DNA of 64,000 nucleotides from Ramlibacter monticola. GTDB lineage: Bacteria; Pseudomonadota; Gammaproteobacteria; Burkholderiales; Burkholderiaceae_C. This document shows, piece after piece, positions 16,178-25,990 of this stretch. The notes under the pieces were generated by a model. It was not told the DNA's origin and did not search any database. It saw nothing but the letters and a program-made list of their open reading frames with translations. The stretch is taken from contig NZ_JAEQNE010000004.1 of assembly GCF_016722785.1 (NCBI RefSeq), positions 342,501 through 406,500 on the forward strand, given 5' to 3'. Made by a program: the position numbers and the translations under genes. The stretch's first letter is position 1, and each line of letters starts with the position of its first letter.

Positions 16178-18304
16178 ATGAACGTAACCACCGCCGACCC
16201 GCCGCTGCCGCCCGCCCCCGCCACCTCGCGGCCCCGTGCGCTGCTGGAACTGCTGTCGTCGATGCGCTTCGCCATCGCGCTGCTGACGGTCATCTGCATC
16301 GCCTCGGTGATCGGCACCGTGCTGAAGCAGCAGGAGCCGGTGGGCAACTACATCAACCAGTTCGGGCCGTTCTGGGCCGAGCTGTTCCTGGCGATCCGCC
16401 TCAACGCCGTCTACGGAGCCTGGTGGTTCCTGCTGATCCTGGCGTTCCTGGTGGCGAGCACCTCCCTGTGCATCGCGCGGAACACGCCCAAGATCCTGGC
16501 CGACCTCAAGGCCACCAAGGAAAACATCCGCGAGAGCGCGCTGCTGGCCTTCCACCACCGGGCCGAGGGCACGCTCGCCGGCCCGCCGGAGGCGCAGGCG
16601 CGGCGCATCGGCCAGGCGCTGGCGAAGAGCGGCTGGAAGGTGCGGCTGCAGCAGCGCGGCGCGTCCGGCTGGATGGTCGCGGCCCGGGCCGGCGGCGTGA
16701 ACAAGATCGGCTACCTGGCCGCGCACGGCGCGATCGTGCTGGTGTGCCTCGGCGGCCTGCTCGATGGCGACCTGATCGTGCGGGCGCAGATGCTATGGGA
16801 CGGCAAGCAGCCGTACAAGGGCGGCGGCACGATCGCCGACGTGCCGGCGCAGCACCGCCTGCCGTCCACCAATCCCACCTTCCGCGGCAACCTCATGGTG
16901 GCCGAGGGGATGCAGTCCTCCACCGCGGTCCTGAACCAGTCGGACGGCATCCTGCTGCAGGAATTGCCGTTCGCGATCGAGCTGAAGAAGTTCGTGGTGG
17001 AGCACTACGCGACCGGCATGCCCAAGCTGTTCGCCAGCGACATCGTGATCCACGACCGGATCAGCGGCGAGCAGATCCCGGCGCGGGTGGAAGTGAACCA
17101 CCCGGTGCGCCATCGCGGCATCGAGATCTACCAGGCCAGCTTCGACGACGGCGGCTCCGCGGTGACCTTGCAGGGCCTGCCCATGGACGGCGGCCGCCAC
17201 CGCTTCGAGGTCCAGGGCACCATCGGCGCCTCGACCGAGCTGGCGAAGAACCGGCAGCCCGGCGCGGAGAAGATGACGCTGGAATTTACCGGCCTTCGGG
17301 TGATGAATGTGGAGAACCTCGCCGATGCCGGCGGCTCCGCGAGCGGGGCGGACGTGCGCGGCGTCGACCTGCGCCAGTCGCTCGACGCCCGCCTGGGCGC
17401 GGCCAACAAGACCAGCGCGAAGAAGCTGCTGCGCAACGTCGGCCCCACCGTGACCTACAAGCTGCGCGACGCGGCCGGCCAGGCGCGCGAGTTCCAGAAC
17501 TACATGCTGCCGATGGACCTGGGCGACGGCGTGCCGCAGTTCATGCTGGGCGTGCGCGACAACCCCGACGAGGCCTTCCGCTACCTGCGGGTGCCGGCCG
17601 ACGAGAACGGCACGCTCGAGGGCTACCTGCGCCTGCGCGCGGCCCTGGCCGATCCCGCCCTGCGCGATGCCGCGGCGCGCGCCTATGCGAAGGCGGCGAC
17701 CGACCCGGCGAAGCCGGAGATGGCGCAGCAGATGATCGCCTCGACGGCCCGCGTGCTGGGGCTTTTCGCCGGCGCCGCGCCGGACGGGGCCCAGGGCACC
17801 GGAGGCCTGCAGGCGGTGTCGGAGTTCATCGAGGCGAAGGTGCCGGAGGCCGAGCGGACCCGGGCCGGCGAGGTGCTGGTGCGCATCCTCAATGGCACCC
17901 TGCTGGAGCTGGCGCAACTGAGCCGCGAGAAGGCGGGCCTGCAGCCCCTGCCGCGCAACGAGCGCACCCAGGCCTTCATGACGCAGGCGGTGCTGGCGCT
18001 GAACGACGGCTTCGCCTACCCGGCGCCCGTCGCGTTCCAGTTGAAGGACTTCCGGCAGGTGCAGGCCAGCGTGTTCCAGGTGACGCGTTCGCCCGGCCGC
18101 TCCGTCGTGTACCTCGGTTGCGCCCTGCTGATCCTGGGGGTCTTCGCCATGCTGTATGTTCGCGAGCGCCGGCTGTGGGTCTGGCTGAGTCCGGACGGCG
18201 CCGGCTCGCGGGCGCGGATGGCGCTGTCCAGCAACCGCAAGCTGCTGGACGTGGACCGCGAATTCCAACGCCTGAAGGACAAGCTGCTGGGAGCCACGGC
18301 ATGA
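16178..18304 (+). CDS. resB: Cytochrome c biogenesis protein ResB/Ccs1
   Basis: A 708-residue membrane protein of the system II cytochrome c maturation pathway, in which ResB and CcsA/CcsB form the complex that carries haem across the membrane and ligates it to CxxCH motifs. The N-terminal hydrophobic segments (SSMRFAIALLTVICIASVIGTVLKQ and the next helix near 85) and a C-terminal helix near residue 645 flank a large periplasmic domain (~200-620). LKKFVVEHYATGMPKLFASD is typical of the family. It overlaps ccsB by ATGA and follows an apocytochrome gene that would be a substrate. Confidence 0.93.
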   Translation: MNVTTADPPLPPAPATSRPRALLELLSSMRFAIALLTVICIASVIGTVLKQQEPVGNYINQFGPFWAELFLAIRLNAVYGAWWFLLILAFLVASTSLCIARNTPKILADLKATKENIRESALLAFHHRAEGTLAGPPEAQARRIGQALAKSGWKVRLQQRGASGWMVAARAGGVNKIGYLAAHGAIVLVCLGGLLDGDLIVRAQMLWDGKQPYKGGGTIADVPAQHRLPSTNPTFRGNLMVAEGMQSSTAVLNQSDGILLQELPFAIELKKFVVEHYATGMPKLFASDIVIHDRISGEQIPARVEVNHPVRHRGIEIYQASFDDGGSAVTLQGLPMDGGRHRFEVQGTIGASTELAKNRQPGAEKMTLEFTGLRVMNVENLADAGGSASGADVRGVDLRQSLDARLGAANKTSAKKLLRNVGPTVTYKLRDAAGQAREFQNYMLPMDLGDGVPQFMLGVRDNPDEAFRYLRVPADENGTLEGYLRLRAALADPALRDAAARAYAKAATDPAKPEMAQQMIASTARVLGLFAGAAPDGAQGTGGLQAVSEFIEAKVPEAERTRAGEVLVRILNGTLLELAQLSREKAGLQPLPRNERTQAFMTQAVLALNDGFAYPAPVAFQLKDFRQVQASVFQVTRSPGRSVVYLGCALLILGVFAMLYVRERRLWVWLSPDGAGSRARMALSSNRKLLDVDREFQRLKDKLLGATA

Positions 18305-19620
18305 ACACCGCCACCACCACCCTCACCCTCGACGAGGGCTTCTTCGCCCGCCGCAACCCGGTCGACTGGCTCTTCGCCCTGCTCGTGGCCGCCGGCGGCG
18401 GCTACGCCTTCGCCCGCTACGCGCAGCACATGGACGTCTACGAGAAGGCCATCCTGCTCGCGTCCCTCCCCGCCGCGATCTGGCTCGGATGGTTCTGGCG
18501 GCCGCTGCGCGCGCTGATGCTGGCGGTCGCGGGGCTGTCGCTGCTGGGCGTGGCCTCCTACCAGGGCGACATCGCGCGGGCCGACAGCGTGTTCTGGCTG
18601 AAGTACTTCCTTTCCAGCCAGTCGGCCATCCTCTGGATGAGCGTGCTGTTCGTCATGAGCACGGTGTTCTACTGGATCGGCATGTTCGCGCGCGGCCAGT
18701 CCGCCACCATGGAGACGATCGCCTCGCGCCTCGCCTGGGTGGGCATCGCGCTGGCGCTGGTCGGCACGATGGTGCGGTGGTACGAGAGCTACCTGCTCGG
18801 CCCGGACATCGGCCACATCCCGGTCAGCAACCTTTACGAGGTGTTCGTCCTGTTCTGCTGGATGACCACGGCGTTCTACCTCTACTTCGAGCAGCAGTAC
18901 GAGACCCGCGCGGTCGGCGCCTTCGTGATGCTGGTGGTGAGCGCCGCCGTCGGCTTCCTGTTCTGGTACTCGATGGCCCGCGAGGCGCACGAGATCCAGC
19001 CGCTGGTGCCCGCGCTCAAGAGCTGGTGGATGAAGCTGCACGTGCCGGCCAACTTCATCGGCTACGGGACCTTCTCGCTGGCTGCGATGGTGGCCTTCGC
19101 TTACCTCGTGAAGCTGCAGGGGGCCGAGACGCGCTGGCGGCGGCTCGCCCCGCTGTGGGTGCTGGGCGTGTTCCTCTCGGTGCTGCCGATGGCCTTCCGC
19201 AAGTCGGTCGAGACCAGCAGCAGCTACTGGACGGTCTATTTCGCGGTCGCCGCGCTGATCGTGGGAGGCATCCTGCTGGCGCGGCGGCGCATCGCGGCGC
19301 GGCTGCCCGCGCTCCACGTGCTGGACGACGTCATGTACAAGTCCATCGCCGTCGGCTTTGCCTTCTTCACCATCGCCACCGTGCTCGGTGCGCTGTGGGC
19401 GGCCGAAGCCTGGGGCGGCTACTGGAGCTGGGACCCGAAGGAGACCTGGGCGCTCATCGTCTGGCTGAACTACGCGGCCTGGCTGCACATGCGGCTGATG
19501 AAAGGCCTGCGCGGCACGGTGTCGGCCTGGTGGGCGCTGGTCGGCCTGGCGGTCACGACCTTCGCCTTCCTGGGCGTCAACATGTTCCTGTCGGGGCTCC
19601 ACAGCTACGGCGAGCTCTGA
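18301..19620 (+). CDS. ccsB: Cytochrome c biogenesis protein CcsB (CcsA family)
   Basis: A 439-residue polytopic protein with about eight membrane helices, the haem-handling partner of ResB. The WWD haem-binding motif is unmistakable ([18 protein letters not shown], ~residues 371-388). Conserved histidines that ligate haem sit near [14 protein letters not shown] and [11 protein letters not shown]. Start ATG 18301 lies in the resB stop. Operon order resB-ccsB with no thioredoxin-like member in the window suggests that thiol reduction is encoded elsewhere. Confidence 0.94.
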   Translation: MNTATTTLTLDEGFFARRNPVDWLFALLVAAGGGYAFARYAQHMDVYEKAILLASLPAAIWLGWFWRPLRALMLAVAGLSLLGVASYQGDIARADSVFWLKYFLSSQSAILWMSVLFVMSTVFYWIGMFARGQSATMETIASRLAWVGIALALVGTMVRWYESYLLGPDIGHIPVSNLYEVFVLFCWMTTAFYLYFEQQYETRAVGAFVMLVVSAAVGFLFWYSMAREAHEIQPLVPALKSWWMKLHVPANFIGYGTFSLAAMVAFAYLVKLQGAETRWRRLAPLWVLGVFLSVLPMAFRKSVETSSSYWTVYFAVAALIVGGILLARRRIAARLPALHVLDDVMYKSIAVGFAFFTIATVLGALWAAEAWGGYWSWDPKETWALIVWLNYAAWLHMRLMKGLRGTVSAWWALVGLAVTTFAFLGVNMFLSGLHSYGEL

Positions 19621-19690
19621 CGTCCCTGCCGTCGGCAGGAAATCCGAATCCTTGCAAGAATGGGCACGTAGCACCGAAGGAGACGAAAGC

Positions 19691-20686
19691 ATGCTGATCC
19701 GGACCGGCCGCGACGGTTTCCAGCACCCGATCGCCAGCGAGATCACGTCGCGTGCCGTCTACGAGGACCGGCGGCGGCTGCTGAAATGGATGGCCACCGG
19801 CGTCGCCGGGGCGGCGCTGGCCCAGTGGGCGCAGCGCGAGGCGCTGGCGCAGGTCTCGCGTCCCGGCAAGCGCCCCGCGCTGCAGGCCGTGCGCTCCACG
19901 ATCCCCGGCGCGGTGACGATGGACAAGGTCACCGAATTCAAGGACGCCAGCAGCTACAACAACTACTACGAGTTCGGCACCGACAAGGGCGACCCGGTCG
20001 AGCACGCGCACACGCTCAAGACCTCGCCGTGGACGGTGGAGATCGAGGGGCTGGTGAAGAAGCCCGGCAAGTACGCGCTGGAGGACCTGCTGAAGCTGTC
20101 GGCCCAGGAGGAGCGGATCTACCGCCTGCGCTGCGTCGAGGGCTGGTCGATGGTGATCCCCTGGGTCGGCTACTCGCTGGCGAAGCTGGTGGAGAAGGTG
20201 GAGCCGCTGGGCAGCGCGAAGTTCGTCGAGTTCGTGACGCTGGCGGACCCGAAGCAGATGCCCTATGTCGGTTCCCGCGTGCTGGACTGGCCCTATGTCG
20301 AGGGTCTGCGGATGGACGAGGCCATGCACCCGCTCACGCTGCTCACCTTCGGCATGTACGGCGAGGTGCTGCCGAACCAGAACGGCGCGCCGGTGCGCGT
20401 GGTGGTGCCGTGGAAGTACGGCTTCAAGAGCGGCAAGAGCATCGTGAAGATCCGCTTTGTCGAGCAGATGCCCAAGACCGCGTGGAACAAGGCCGCGGCC
20501 AACGAGTACGGCTTCTATTCCAACGTGAACCCCAACGTGGACCACCCGCGCTGGTCGCAGGCCACCGAGCGGCGCATCGGGGAGGACGGGCTGTTCGCCA
20601 AGAAGCGCAAGACGCTCATGTTCAATGGCTACGAGCCGCAGGTCGGCCAGCTCTATGCGGGCCTGGACCTGAAGAAGAACTTCTGA
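19691..20686 (+). CDS. msrP: Protein-methionine-sulfoxide reductase catalytic subunit MsrP (YedY)
   Basis: A 331-residue periplasmic molybdopterin enzyme that repairs methionine sulfoxide in envelope proteins. A twin-arginine-type leader ([20 protein letters not shown], ~27-46) precedes the sulfite-oxidase fold; the Mo-binding cysteine is C148 in [10 protein letters not shown], and [19 protein letters not shown] is the typical C-terminus. ATG 19691 is favoured over an upstream TTG because AAGGAG lies 9 bases before it. The export substrate fits the tatABC genes at 62.6-64 kb. The haem membrane partner msrQ follows after 7 bases. Confidence 0.95.
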   Translation: MLIRTGRDGFQHPIASEITSRAVYEDRRRLLKWMATGVAGAALAQWAQREALAQVSRPGKRPALQAVRSTIPGAVTMDKVTEFKDASSYNNYYEFGTDKGDPVEHAHTLKTSPWTVEIEGLVKKPGKYALEDLLKLSAQEERIYRLRCVEGWSMVIPWVGYSLAKLVEKVEPLGSAKFVEFVTLADPKQMPYVGSRVLDWPYVEGLRMDEAMHPLTLLTFGMYGEVLPNQNGAPVRVVVPWKYGFKSGKSIVKIRFVEQMPKTAWNKAAANEYGFYSNVNPNVDHPRWSQATERRIGEDGLFAKKRKTLMFNGYEPQVGQLYAGLDLKKNF

Positions 20687-20693
20687 ACGGCGG

Positions 20694-21341
20694 ATGACGC
20701 TTTCCCGCGCCCTGCTGCATCCGGCGGCCAAGCCGGTCCTGTTCGTGCTGGGGCTGCTGCCCTTCGCGTGGCTGTTCTACGGCGCCCTGGCCGACCGCCT
20801 GGGCGCGAATCCGGCCGAATACCTCTCGCGCTCCACCGGCGACTGGACGCTGCGCTTCCTGTGCCTCACGCTGGCGGTGACGCCCCTGCGCGTGGTCGCG
20901 GGCCTCCCGACGCTGGCGCGCTTCCGGCGCATGCTGGGCCTCTTCACCTACTTCTACGTGGTGCTGCACTTCCTGGCCTACAGCTGGTTCGACCAGGGCT
21001 TCGACCTCGGCGAGATCGGCAAGGACATCGCCAAGCGCCCCTTCATCCTGGTGGGCTTCGCCGGCTTCGTGCTGCTCACGCCGCTGGCGGCCACTTCGTT
21101 CAATCGCGCCGTGAAGGCGCTGGGGGCGAAGCGCTGGCAGGCCCTGCACAAGCTGGTCTACGCGATCGCGCCGCTCGGCATCCTGCACTTCTTCTGGATG
21201 CGGGCGGCCAAGAACAATTTCGGCGAGGTCGCCGTCTATGCGGCCATCCTCGCGGTGCTGCTCGGATGGCGGGTGCGGGAGTTCCTGCGCAAGCGGCAGG
21301 CGCGCCCGTCGCCCGGCACGCGCCGGCCGTCGGCCGGCTGA
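20694..21341 (+). CDS. msrQ: MsrQ haem-binding membrane subunit (YedZ)
   Basis: A 215-residue inner-membrane protein with five or six helices that passes electrons from the quinone pool to MsrP. Conserved family pieces are TGDWTLRFLCLTLAVTPLR near residue 50, FRRMLGLFTYFYVVLHFLAY near 80 (a haem-ligand histidine) and WQALHKLVYAIAPLGILHFFW near 150 (two more histidines). It lies in one operon with msrP and is convergent with lysA, the two stop codons being only 6 bases apart. Confidence 0.94.
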   Translation: MTLSRALLHPAAKPVLFVLGLLPFAWLFYGALADRLGANPAEYLSRSTGDWTLRFLCLTLAVTPLRVVAGLPTLARFRRMLGLFTYFYVVLHFLAYSWFDQGFDLGEIGKDIAKRPFILVGFAGFVLLTPLAATSFNRAVKALGAKRWQALHKLVYAIAPLGILHFFWMRAAKNNFGEVAVYAAILAVLLGWRVREFLRKRQARPSPGTRRPSAG

Positions 21342-21347
21342 GCACGC

Positions 21348-22625
21348 TCAGGGCAGCAGGTGCTCCTTGCGCAACTGGTCCGCGACGTCCTCCCGCTCGC
21401 GCACCACGTGCACCTGCGCGCCGTCCACCAGCACCTCCGCCGCGCGCCCGCGCGTGTTGTAGTTGCTGGCCATGCTCATGCAGTAGGCGCCGGCGGAGAG
21501 CACCGCCAGCAGGTCGCCCGCTTGCACCGCGAGGCTGCGCTCGCGGCCGATCCAGTCGCCGCTCTCGCACACCGGCCCGACCACGTCGTACACCTGCGAC
21601 TGCGCCGTGGGGCGCGCCAGCGGCACGATCTGGTGGAACGCCTCGTACATGGCCGGGCGCGGCAGGTCGTTCATCGCCGCGTCGATGATGCAGAAGTTCT
21701 TCTGCTCGCCGGGCTTGAGGTACAGCACCTCGGCCACGCACAGGCCGGCGTTGCCGACCAGCGAGCGGCCCGGCTCGATCATCAGCTGGCGCCCGCCGAA
21801 GCCGCGCGCGTCCAGCCGCTGGAACAGGCGCTGCCACAGCGCGTCGGCCGCCGGCGGCTGCTCGTCGTTGTAGACGATGCCCAGGCCGCCGCCGAAGTCG
21901 ATGTGCTCGATGGGGATGCCGGCCTCCTCGATCTGCGTCACCAGGTCCAGGATGCGGTCCATGGCATCGAGGTAGGGCAGCACCTGCGTGATCTGCGAGC
22001 CGATGTGGCAGTCGATGCCGACGACGCGCAGCCCGGGCAGGGCGGCGGCGCGCTGGTAGGCGCGCAGCGCGTCCTTGTGGGCGATGCCGAACTTGTTGCC
22101 CTTCAGGCCGGTGGAGATGTAGGGGTGCGTGAGCGGGTTGACGTCGGGGTTCACGCGCAGGCTGACCGGCGCCCGGGTGCCCAGGTCGACGGCCACTTCG
22201 CTCAGCACCTCCAACTCCGCCTCGCTTTCGACGTTGAAGCAGTGGATGCCGACTTCCAGCGCGCGCCGCATCTCGCGCCGGCTCTTGCCGACGCCCGAGA
22301 AGATGATGTCCTCGCCCCTGGCGCCGGCGGCCAGCACGCGTTCGAGCTCGCCGCCCGAGACGATGTCGAAGCCGCAGCCGGCGCGCGCGAACACCTGCAG
22401 GATGGCCAGCGAGGAGTTCGCCTTCATCGCGTAGCAGATCTTCGCCTTGCGGCCGGCGAAGCCGCGCTGGTAGGCGCCGAGCGCCGCAAGCATCGCGTTG
22501 CGCGAATAGACGAACAGGGGCGTGCCGTGCTCGCGCGCCAGGTCGGCGAGCCGCACGTCCTCGACGAACAGTTCCTCGCCCCGGTACTGCACGAAGGGGG
22601 CGCCAGGCAGGCGGGGCGCGCTCAT
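21348..22625 (-). CDS. lysA: Diaminopimelate decarboxylase
   Basis: A 425-residue PLP enzyme catalysing the last step of lysine synthesis. The lysine that binds PLP is K68 in CYAMKANSSLAIL; GGGLGIVYNDEQPP near 245 binds the cofactor phosphate; VCESGDWIGRER near 350 carries the substrate-binding cysteine and glutamate of the second subunit. The start ATG overlaps the lptM stop by four bases. The lptM-lysA pairing, with cyaY divergent, is a common proteobacterial arrangement. Confidence 0.97.
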   Translation of the reverse strand: MSAPRLPGAPFVQYRGEELFVEDVRLADLAREHGTPLFVYSRNAMLAALGAYQRGFAGRKAKICYAMKANSSLAILQVFARAGCGFDIVSGGELERVLAAGARGEDIIFSGVGKSRREMRRALEVGIHCFNVESEAELEVLSEVAVDLGTRAPVSLRVNPDVNPLTHPYISTGLKGNKFGIAHKDALRAYQRAAALPGLRVVGIDCHIGSQITQVLPYLDAMDRILDLVTQIEEAGIPIEHIDFGGGLGIVYNDEQPPAADALWQRLFQRLDARGFGGRQLMIEPGRSLVGNAGLCVAEVLYLKPGEQKNFCIIDAAMNDLPRPAMYEAFHQIVPLARPTAQSQVYDVVGPVCESGDWIGRERSLAVQAGDLLAVLSAGAYCMSMASNYNTRGRAAEVLVDGAQVHVVREREDVADQLRKEHLLP

Positions 22626-22879
22626 GGCCGCGGCACCGGGTTGGCGGTGCCCGTGGGCGGCGCGGAGGCGGCCGGCGTGGGCTGGATCGCGCTGCTGGAA
22701 GGCGCCGGCGTCAAGCTTTCCGGCCTCAACGCCTCGGGCAGGGTGGCGCGCCCGGCGGCGGCTTCGCCCGTGGGGAGGTACAGCGCGCCCCTCTGGCCGC
22801 AGGCCGCGAGCAGGGCGATCGCGCCCAGCGCGATCAACGGCCGCTGCGCGGCTCCTAGAATTTGCAGAACACCTGACAT
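22622..22879 (-). CDS. lptM: LptM (YifL)-like small lipoprotein
   Basis: An 85-residue lipoprotein. A short hydrophobic signal ends in the lipobox LAAC, directly followed by the LptM hallmark GQRGALYLP. The remainder is a low-complexity Pro/Ala/Ser tail. In enterobacteria LptM assists disulfide maturation of the LPS transporter LptD; the same role is assumed here from the motif. Its start is only 12 bases from the divergent cyaY start. On the minus strand TACAAT (22891-22886) ends 6 bases before the ATG, implying a leaderless or nearly leaderless message. Confidence 0.88.
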   Translation of the reverse strand: MSGVLQILGAAQRPLIALGAIALLAACGQRGALYLPTGEAAAGRATLPEALRPESLTPAPSSSAIQPTPAASAPPTGTANPVPRP

Positions 22880-22891
22880 TTGGAAATTGTA

Positions 22892-23227
22892 ATGACCGAT
22901 CTCGAATACCTCGACCGCGCCGAGGCCCTGCTGAAGGCCGTGGAGGCGGATTGCGACCGGATCAACGAAAGCACCGACGCGGACATCGACAACCAGCGGG
23001 TCGGCGGCATGGTGACGCTGATCTTCCCAAACCAGAGCCAGATCGTGGTGAACCTGCAGAAGCCGCTGCAGGAAGTGTGGATGGCCGCCAAGGCGGGCGG
23101 CTTCCACTACCGCTACGACGGCCAGTGCTGGCGCGACACCAAGGGCCATGGCGGCGAGTTCTTCGCCGACCTGAGCCGCTACGCCAGCGAGCAGGCGGGA
23201 CGCCCGCTCGCCTTCGCTAGTTCCTGA
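22892..23227 (+). CDS. cyaY: Frataxin-like iron-sulfur assembly protein CyaY
   Basis: A 111-residue protein of the frataxin family, which binds iron and tunes Fe-S cluster assembly by IscS. The acidic first helix ([21 protein letters not shown]) and the beta-sheet core ([34 protein letters not shown]) match the family, and total length is typical. ATG 22892 is used rather than a TTG at 22880 that would extend into the lptM start. TAGAAT at 22856-22861 is a possible -10 inside lptM. Its last 11 bases overlap the convergent PBP1A gene. Confidence 0.94.
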   Translation: MTDLEYLDRAEALLKAVEADCDRINESTDADIDNQRVGGMVTLIFPNQSQIVVNLQKPLQEVWMAAKAGGFHYRYDGQCWRDTKGHGGEFFADLSRYASEQAGRPLAFASS

Positions 23228-25694
23228 ACAGGTCCAGGATGCTGCGGCGCTCGTCGTTGGGCGCGGAGCGCGGCGCCTGGCCGTCGGAGTTGAGCAGGCT
23301 GCGGTCGCCCGGGGCGCCCGGCGACTGCTCGCCCGAGGAGCCGCCCGTGCGCGGCGCGCCATTGGCCGGCGGGGCGCCGCCCGATTCACCCGCCAGGCCC
23401 AGCGAGCGGATGCCCGCGCCCGGCGCGTATTCCTCGTAGTACCACTCGCCGGCGACGTTGACCACGCCCTCGGGGGCGGCCGGTTCCATCACGGGCACGC
23501 CCTTGAGGGCGGTCTCCATGAAGTTGATCCAGATCGGCAGGCTCAGGCCGCCGCCCGTCTCGCGGTCGCCCAGCGAGCGGGGCGTGTCGAATCCCATCCA
23601 GACGATGGCCACCAGCGTCGGATGGAAGCCATTGAACCAGGTGTCCATCGAGTCGTTGGTCGTGCCGGTCTTGCCGTAGAGGTCCGGGCGCTTGAGTTCG
23701 CGCTGGGCGCGCGCGGCCGTGCCGACCCGGGCGACTTCCTGCAGCAGGCGATCCATCATGAAGGCGTTGCGGGCATCGATCGCGCGCATCGACTCGTTCA
23801 GCAGCGGCGGCTGGCTCTCCACCAGCGCCTTGCCCTTCTGGTCGGCGATCCGGGTGATCAGCCACGGGTTGACGCGGTAGCCGCCGTTGGCGAACACCGA
23901 GTAGCCCAGCGCCATCTGCATCGGCGTGACCGAGCCCGCGCCCAGGGCCATGGTGAGGTAGGGCGGATGCTTCTCGGCCTCGAAGCCGAAGCGGGTGATC
24001 CAGTCCTGCGCGCTCTGCGCGCCCACCGCCTGCAGGATCCGGATCGACACCATGTTCTTGGACTTGGCCAGCGCGGTGTGCAGCGGCATCGGGCCTTCGA
24101 ACTTGCCGTCGTAGTTCTTGGGCTCCCAGGGCTGGCCGCCGGTCACCCCGGCGTCGAAGAACAGGGGGCCGTCGTTGACGATGGTCGAGGGCGTGAAGCC
24201 CTTTTCCAGCGAGGCGGAGTAGATGAAGGGCTTGAAGCCGGAGCCGGGCTGCCGCCAGGCTTGGGTGACGTGGTTGAACTTGTTCTTGTTGAAGTCGAAG
24301 CCGCCCACCAGGGCATGGATGGAGCCGTCGCGAGGGTCGATGGCGACGAAGGCGCCCTCGACCTCGGGCAGCTGGGTGATCTCCCAGGTGTCCTTGGCGG
24401 ACTTCATCACGCGGATGACCGCGCCGCGCCGGATCTTGATCTTGGGCGGCGCCTTGTCGGACAGGCCCGATTGCGCCGGCCGCAGGCCCTCGCCGACGAT
24501 GTCGACGTGGTCGCCGTTCGCGCGCACGGCGACGATCTTCTTGGGCGTGGCTTCCAGCACCACCGCCGCCAGCACGTCGCCGTTGTCCGGGTGGTCGGCC
24601 AGCGCGTCGTCGATGGCGTCGTCCACCTCCTTCGGGTCGGTCGGCAGGTCGACGAAGCGCTCGGGGCCGCGGTAGATCTGGCGCTTCTCGTAGGCCATGA
24701 TCCCCTGGCGCAGCGCCTTGTATGCGGCTTCCTGCTCGCGGGCGCGCACGGTCGTGTAGACGTTCAGGCCGCGGGTGTAGGTTTCGTCGCCGTACTGGGC
24801 AAAGACGAGCTGGCGCACCGTCTCGGCGATGTACTCGGCGCGGACGGCCGTGGTCTGCGTTCCCGTGCGGACCCGCAGTTCCTGCTTCTTGGCGGCTTCC
24901 GCCTCGGCGGCCGTGATGAAGCCGTTCTCCTCCATCCGTTCGATGATGTAGAGCTGGCGGGCGCGCGCCCGCGACGGGTTGCTCACCGGGTTGAAGGCCG
25001 ACGGCGCCTTGGGCAGGCCGGCCAGCATGGCCGCCTCGGCGATCGTGATTTCCTTCAGCGGCTTGCCGAAATAGGTCTCCGAGGCGGCCGCGAACCCGTA
25101 GGCGCGGTTGCCCAGGAAGATCTGGTTCATGTAGATCTCGAGGATCTGGTCCTTCGACAGCAGGTGTTCCAGCTTGAAGGTCAGGAGGACCTCGTACAGC
25201 TTGCGGGTGAAGGTCTTCTCGGACGACAGGTAGACGTTGCGGGCCACCTGCATGGTGATGGTGGAGGCGCCCTGGCTCTTGGCCCGTCCCAGGTTGGCGA
25301 CGCCGGCCCGCATCAGGCCCTTGTAGTCCACGCCGTTGTGCGAATAGAAGCGTGCGTCCTCGATCGCCAGGACGGCATTTTTCATCACCTGCGGAATTTC
25401 GCCGATGGGCGTCAGGTTGCGGCGCTCCTCGCCGAACTCGCCCAGCAGCACGCCGTCGGCGGAAAACACGCGCAGCGGCAGCTTGGGGCGGTAGTCCGCC
25501 AGGTCTCCGATGTCCGGCAGGTTGGGATAAGCCACCGCCAGGGCGACGCCCCCCACGGTGACCACGGCGGCCACCAGCGCGAACGCCAGCCCGAAGGTCC
25601 AGCCGAACAGCTTCAGCAGGAAGCGCTGCCAGAACGGGCGGCGGCGGGAGGTGGGGCCGGGTCCGGGAGTGTCAGAAGAAGAATCGGAAGCCAT
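23217..25694 (-). CDS. mrcA: Penicillin-binding protein 1A (bifunctional peptidoglycan synthase)
   Basis: An 825-residue class A PBP that polymerises and cross-links peptidoglycan. A single N-terminal membrane helix (~29-55) is followed by the glycosyltransferase domain with catalytic E112 in [14 protein letters not shown] and by the transpeptidase domain with SxxK (PGSGFKPF), SxN (KSKNM) and KTG (YGKTGTTND). An insert between the two domains resembles the OB-like segment of PBP1A. The ~55-residue C-terminal tail is low-complexity Gly/Pro/Ser and probably disordered. The gene is divergent from the pilM operon, a long-conserved neighbourhood. Confidence 0.96.
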   Translation of the reverse strand: MASDSSSDTPGPGPTSRRRPFWQRFLLKLFGWTFGLAFALVAAVVTVGGVALAVAYPNLPDIGDLADYRPKLPLRVFSADGVLLGEFGEERRNLTPIGEIPQVMKNAVLAIEDARFYSHNGVDYKGLMRAGVANLGRAKSQGASTITMQVARNVYLSSEKTFTRKLYEVLLTFKLEHLLSKDQILEIYMNQIFLGNRAYGFAAASETYFGKPLKEITIAEAAMLAGLPKAPSAFNPVSNPSRARARQLYIIERMEENGFITAAEAEAAKKQELRVRTGTQTTAVRAEYIAETVRQLVFAQYGDETYTRGLNVYTTVRAREQEAAYKALRQGIMAYEKRQIYRGPERFVDLPTDPKEVDDAIDDALADHPDNGDVLAAVVLEATPKKIVAVRANGDHVDIVGEGLRPAQSGLSDKAPPKIKIRRGAVIRVMKSAKDTWEITQLPEVEGAFVAIDPRDGSIHALVGGFDFNKNKFNHVTQAWRQPGSGFKPFIYSASLEKGFTPSTIVNDGPLFFDAGVTGGQPWEPKNYDGKFEGPMPLHTALAKSKNMVSIRILQAVGAQSAQDWITRFGFEAEKHPPYLTMALGAGSVTPMQMALGYSVFANGGYRVNPWLITRIADQKGKALVESQPPLLNESMRAIDARNAFMMDRLLQEVARVGTAARAQRELKRPDLYGKTGTTNDSMDTWFNGFHPTLVAIVWMGFDTPRSLGDRETGGGLSLPIWINFMETALKGVPVMEPAAPEGVVNVAGEWYYEEYAPGAGIRSLGLAGESGGAPPANGAPRTGGSSGEQSPGAPGDRSLLNSDGQAPRSAPNDERRSILDLFRN

Positions 25695-25990
25695 AAAACT
25701 CCAGCGGGGCGTCCCGGGGCGCCCATTTTAAAAACGCAATTCATCAGAGCCGGGAGGCTGCCAGCCGGTTCCGGTCCGGTGTTTCCGGGGGCCGGAAAAG
25801 GACAGCCGGCACAGGGCTGGGGACAGCCGGCGTACCACGTCAGTATCGCAGCAAATCGCGTAGGGTTTTCCCAACGCGCTCAACCGTGGAGAGGGGGAAA
25901 TTCCTTTTGGGACAAGGACCTTACTGCTAGCATTGATGTGGAATCTTAAGTTCGTTACGCCTTGACACGAAGGCGTCGTAGGAGGCGGGA
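25695..25990. other. 296-bp intergenic region between mrcA and pilM
   Basis: No gene is seen here. On the mrcA side the minus strand has TAAAAT (25730-25725), a likely -10 for mrcA about 31 bases before its start, without a convincing -35. An 11-base direct repeat GGACAGCCGGC occurs at 25800-25810 and 25821-25831. On the pilM side TTGACA (25962-25967) has no fitting -10 before the gene, and TAGCAT near 25928 is an alternative -10. The ribosome site AGGAGG lies directly before pilM. Confidence 0.5.
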
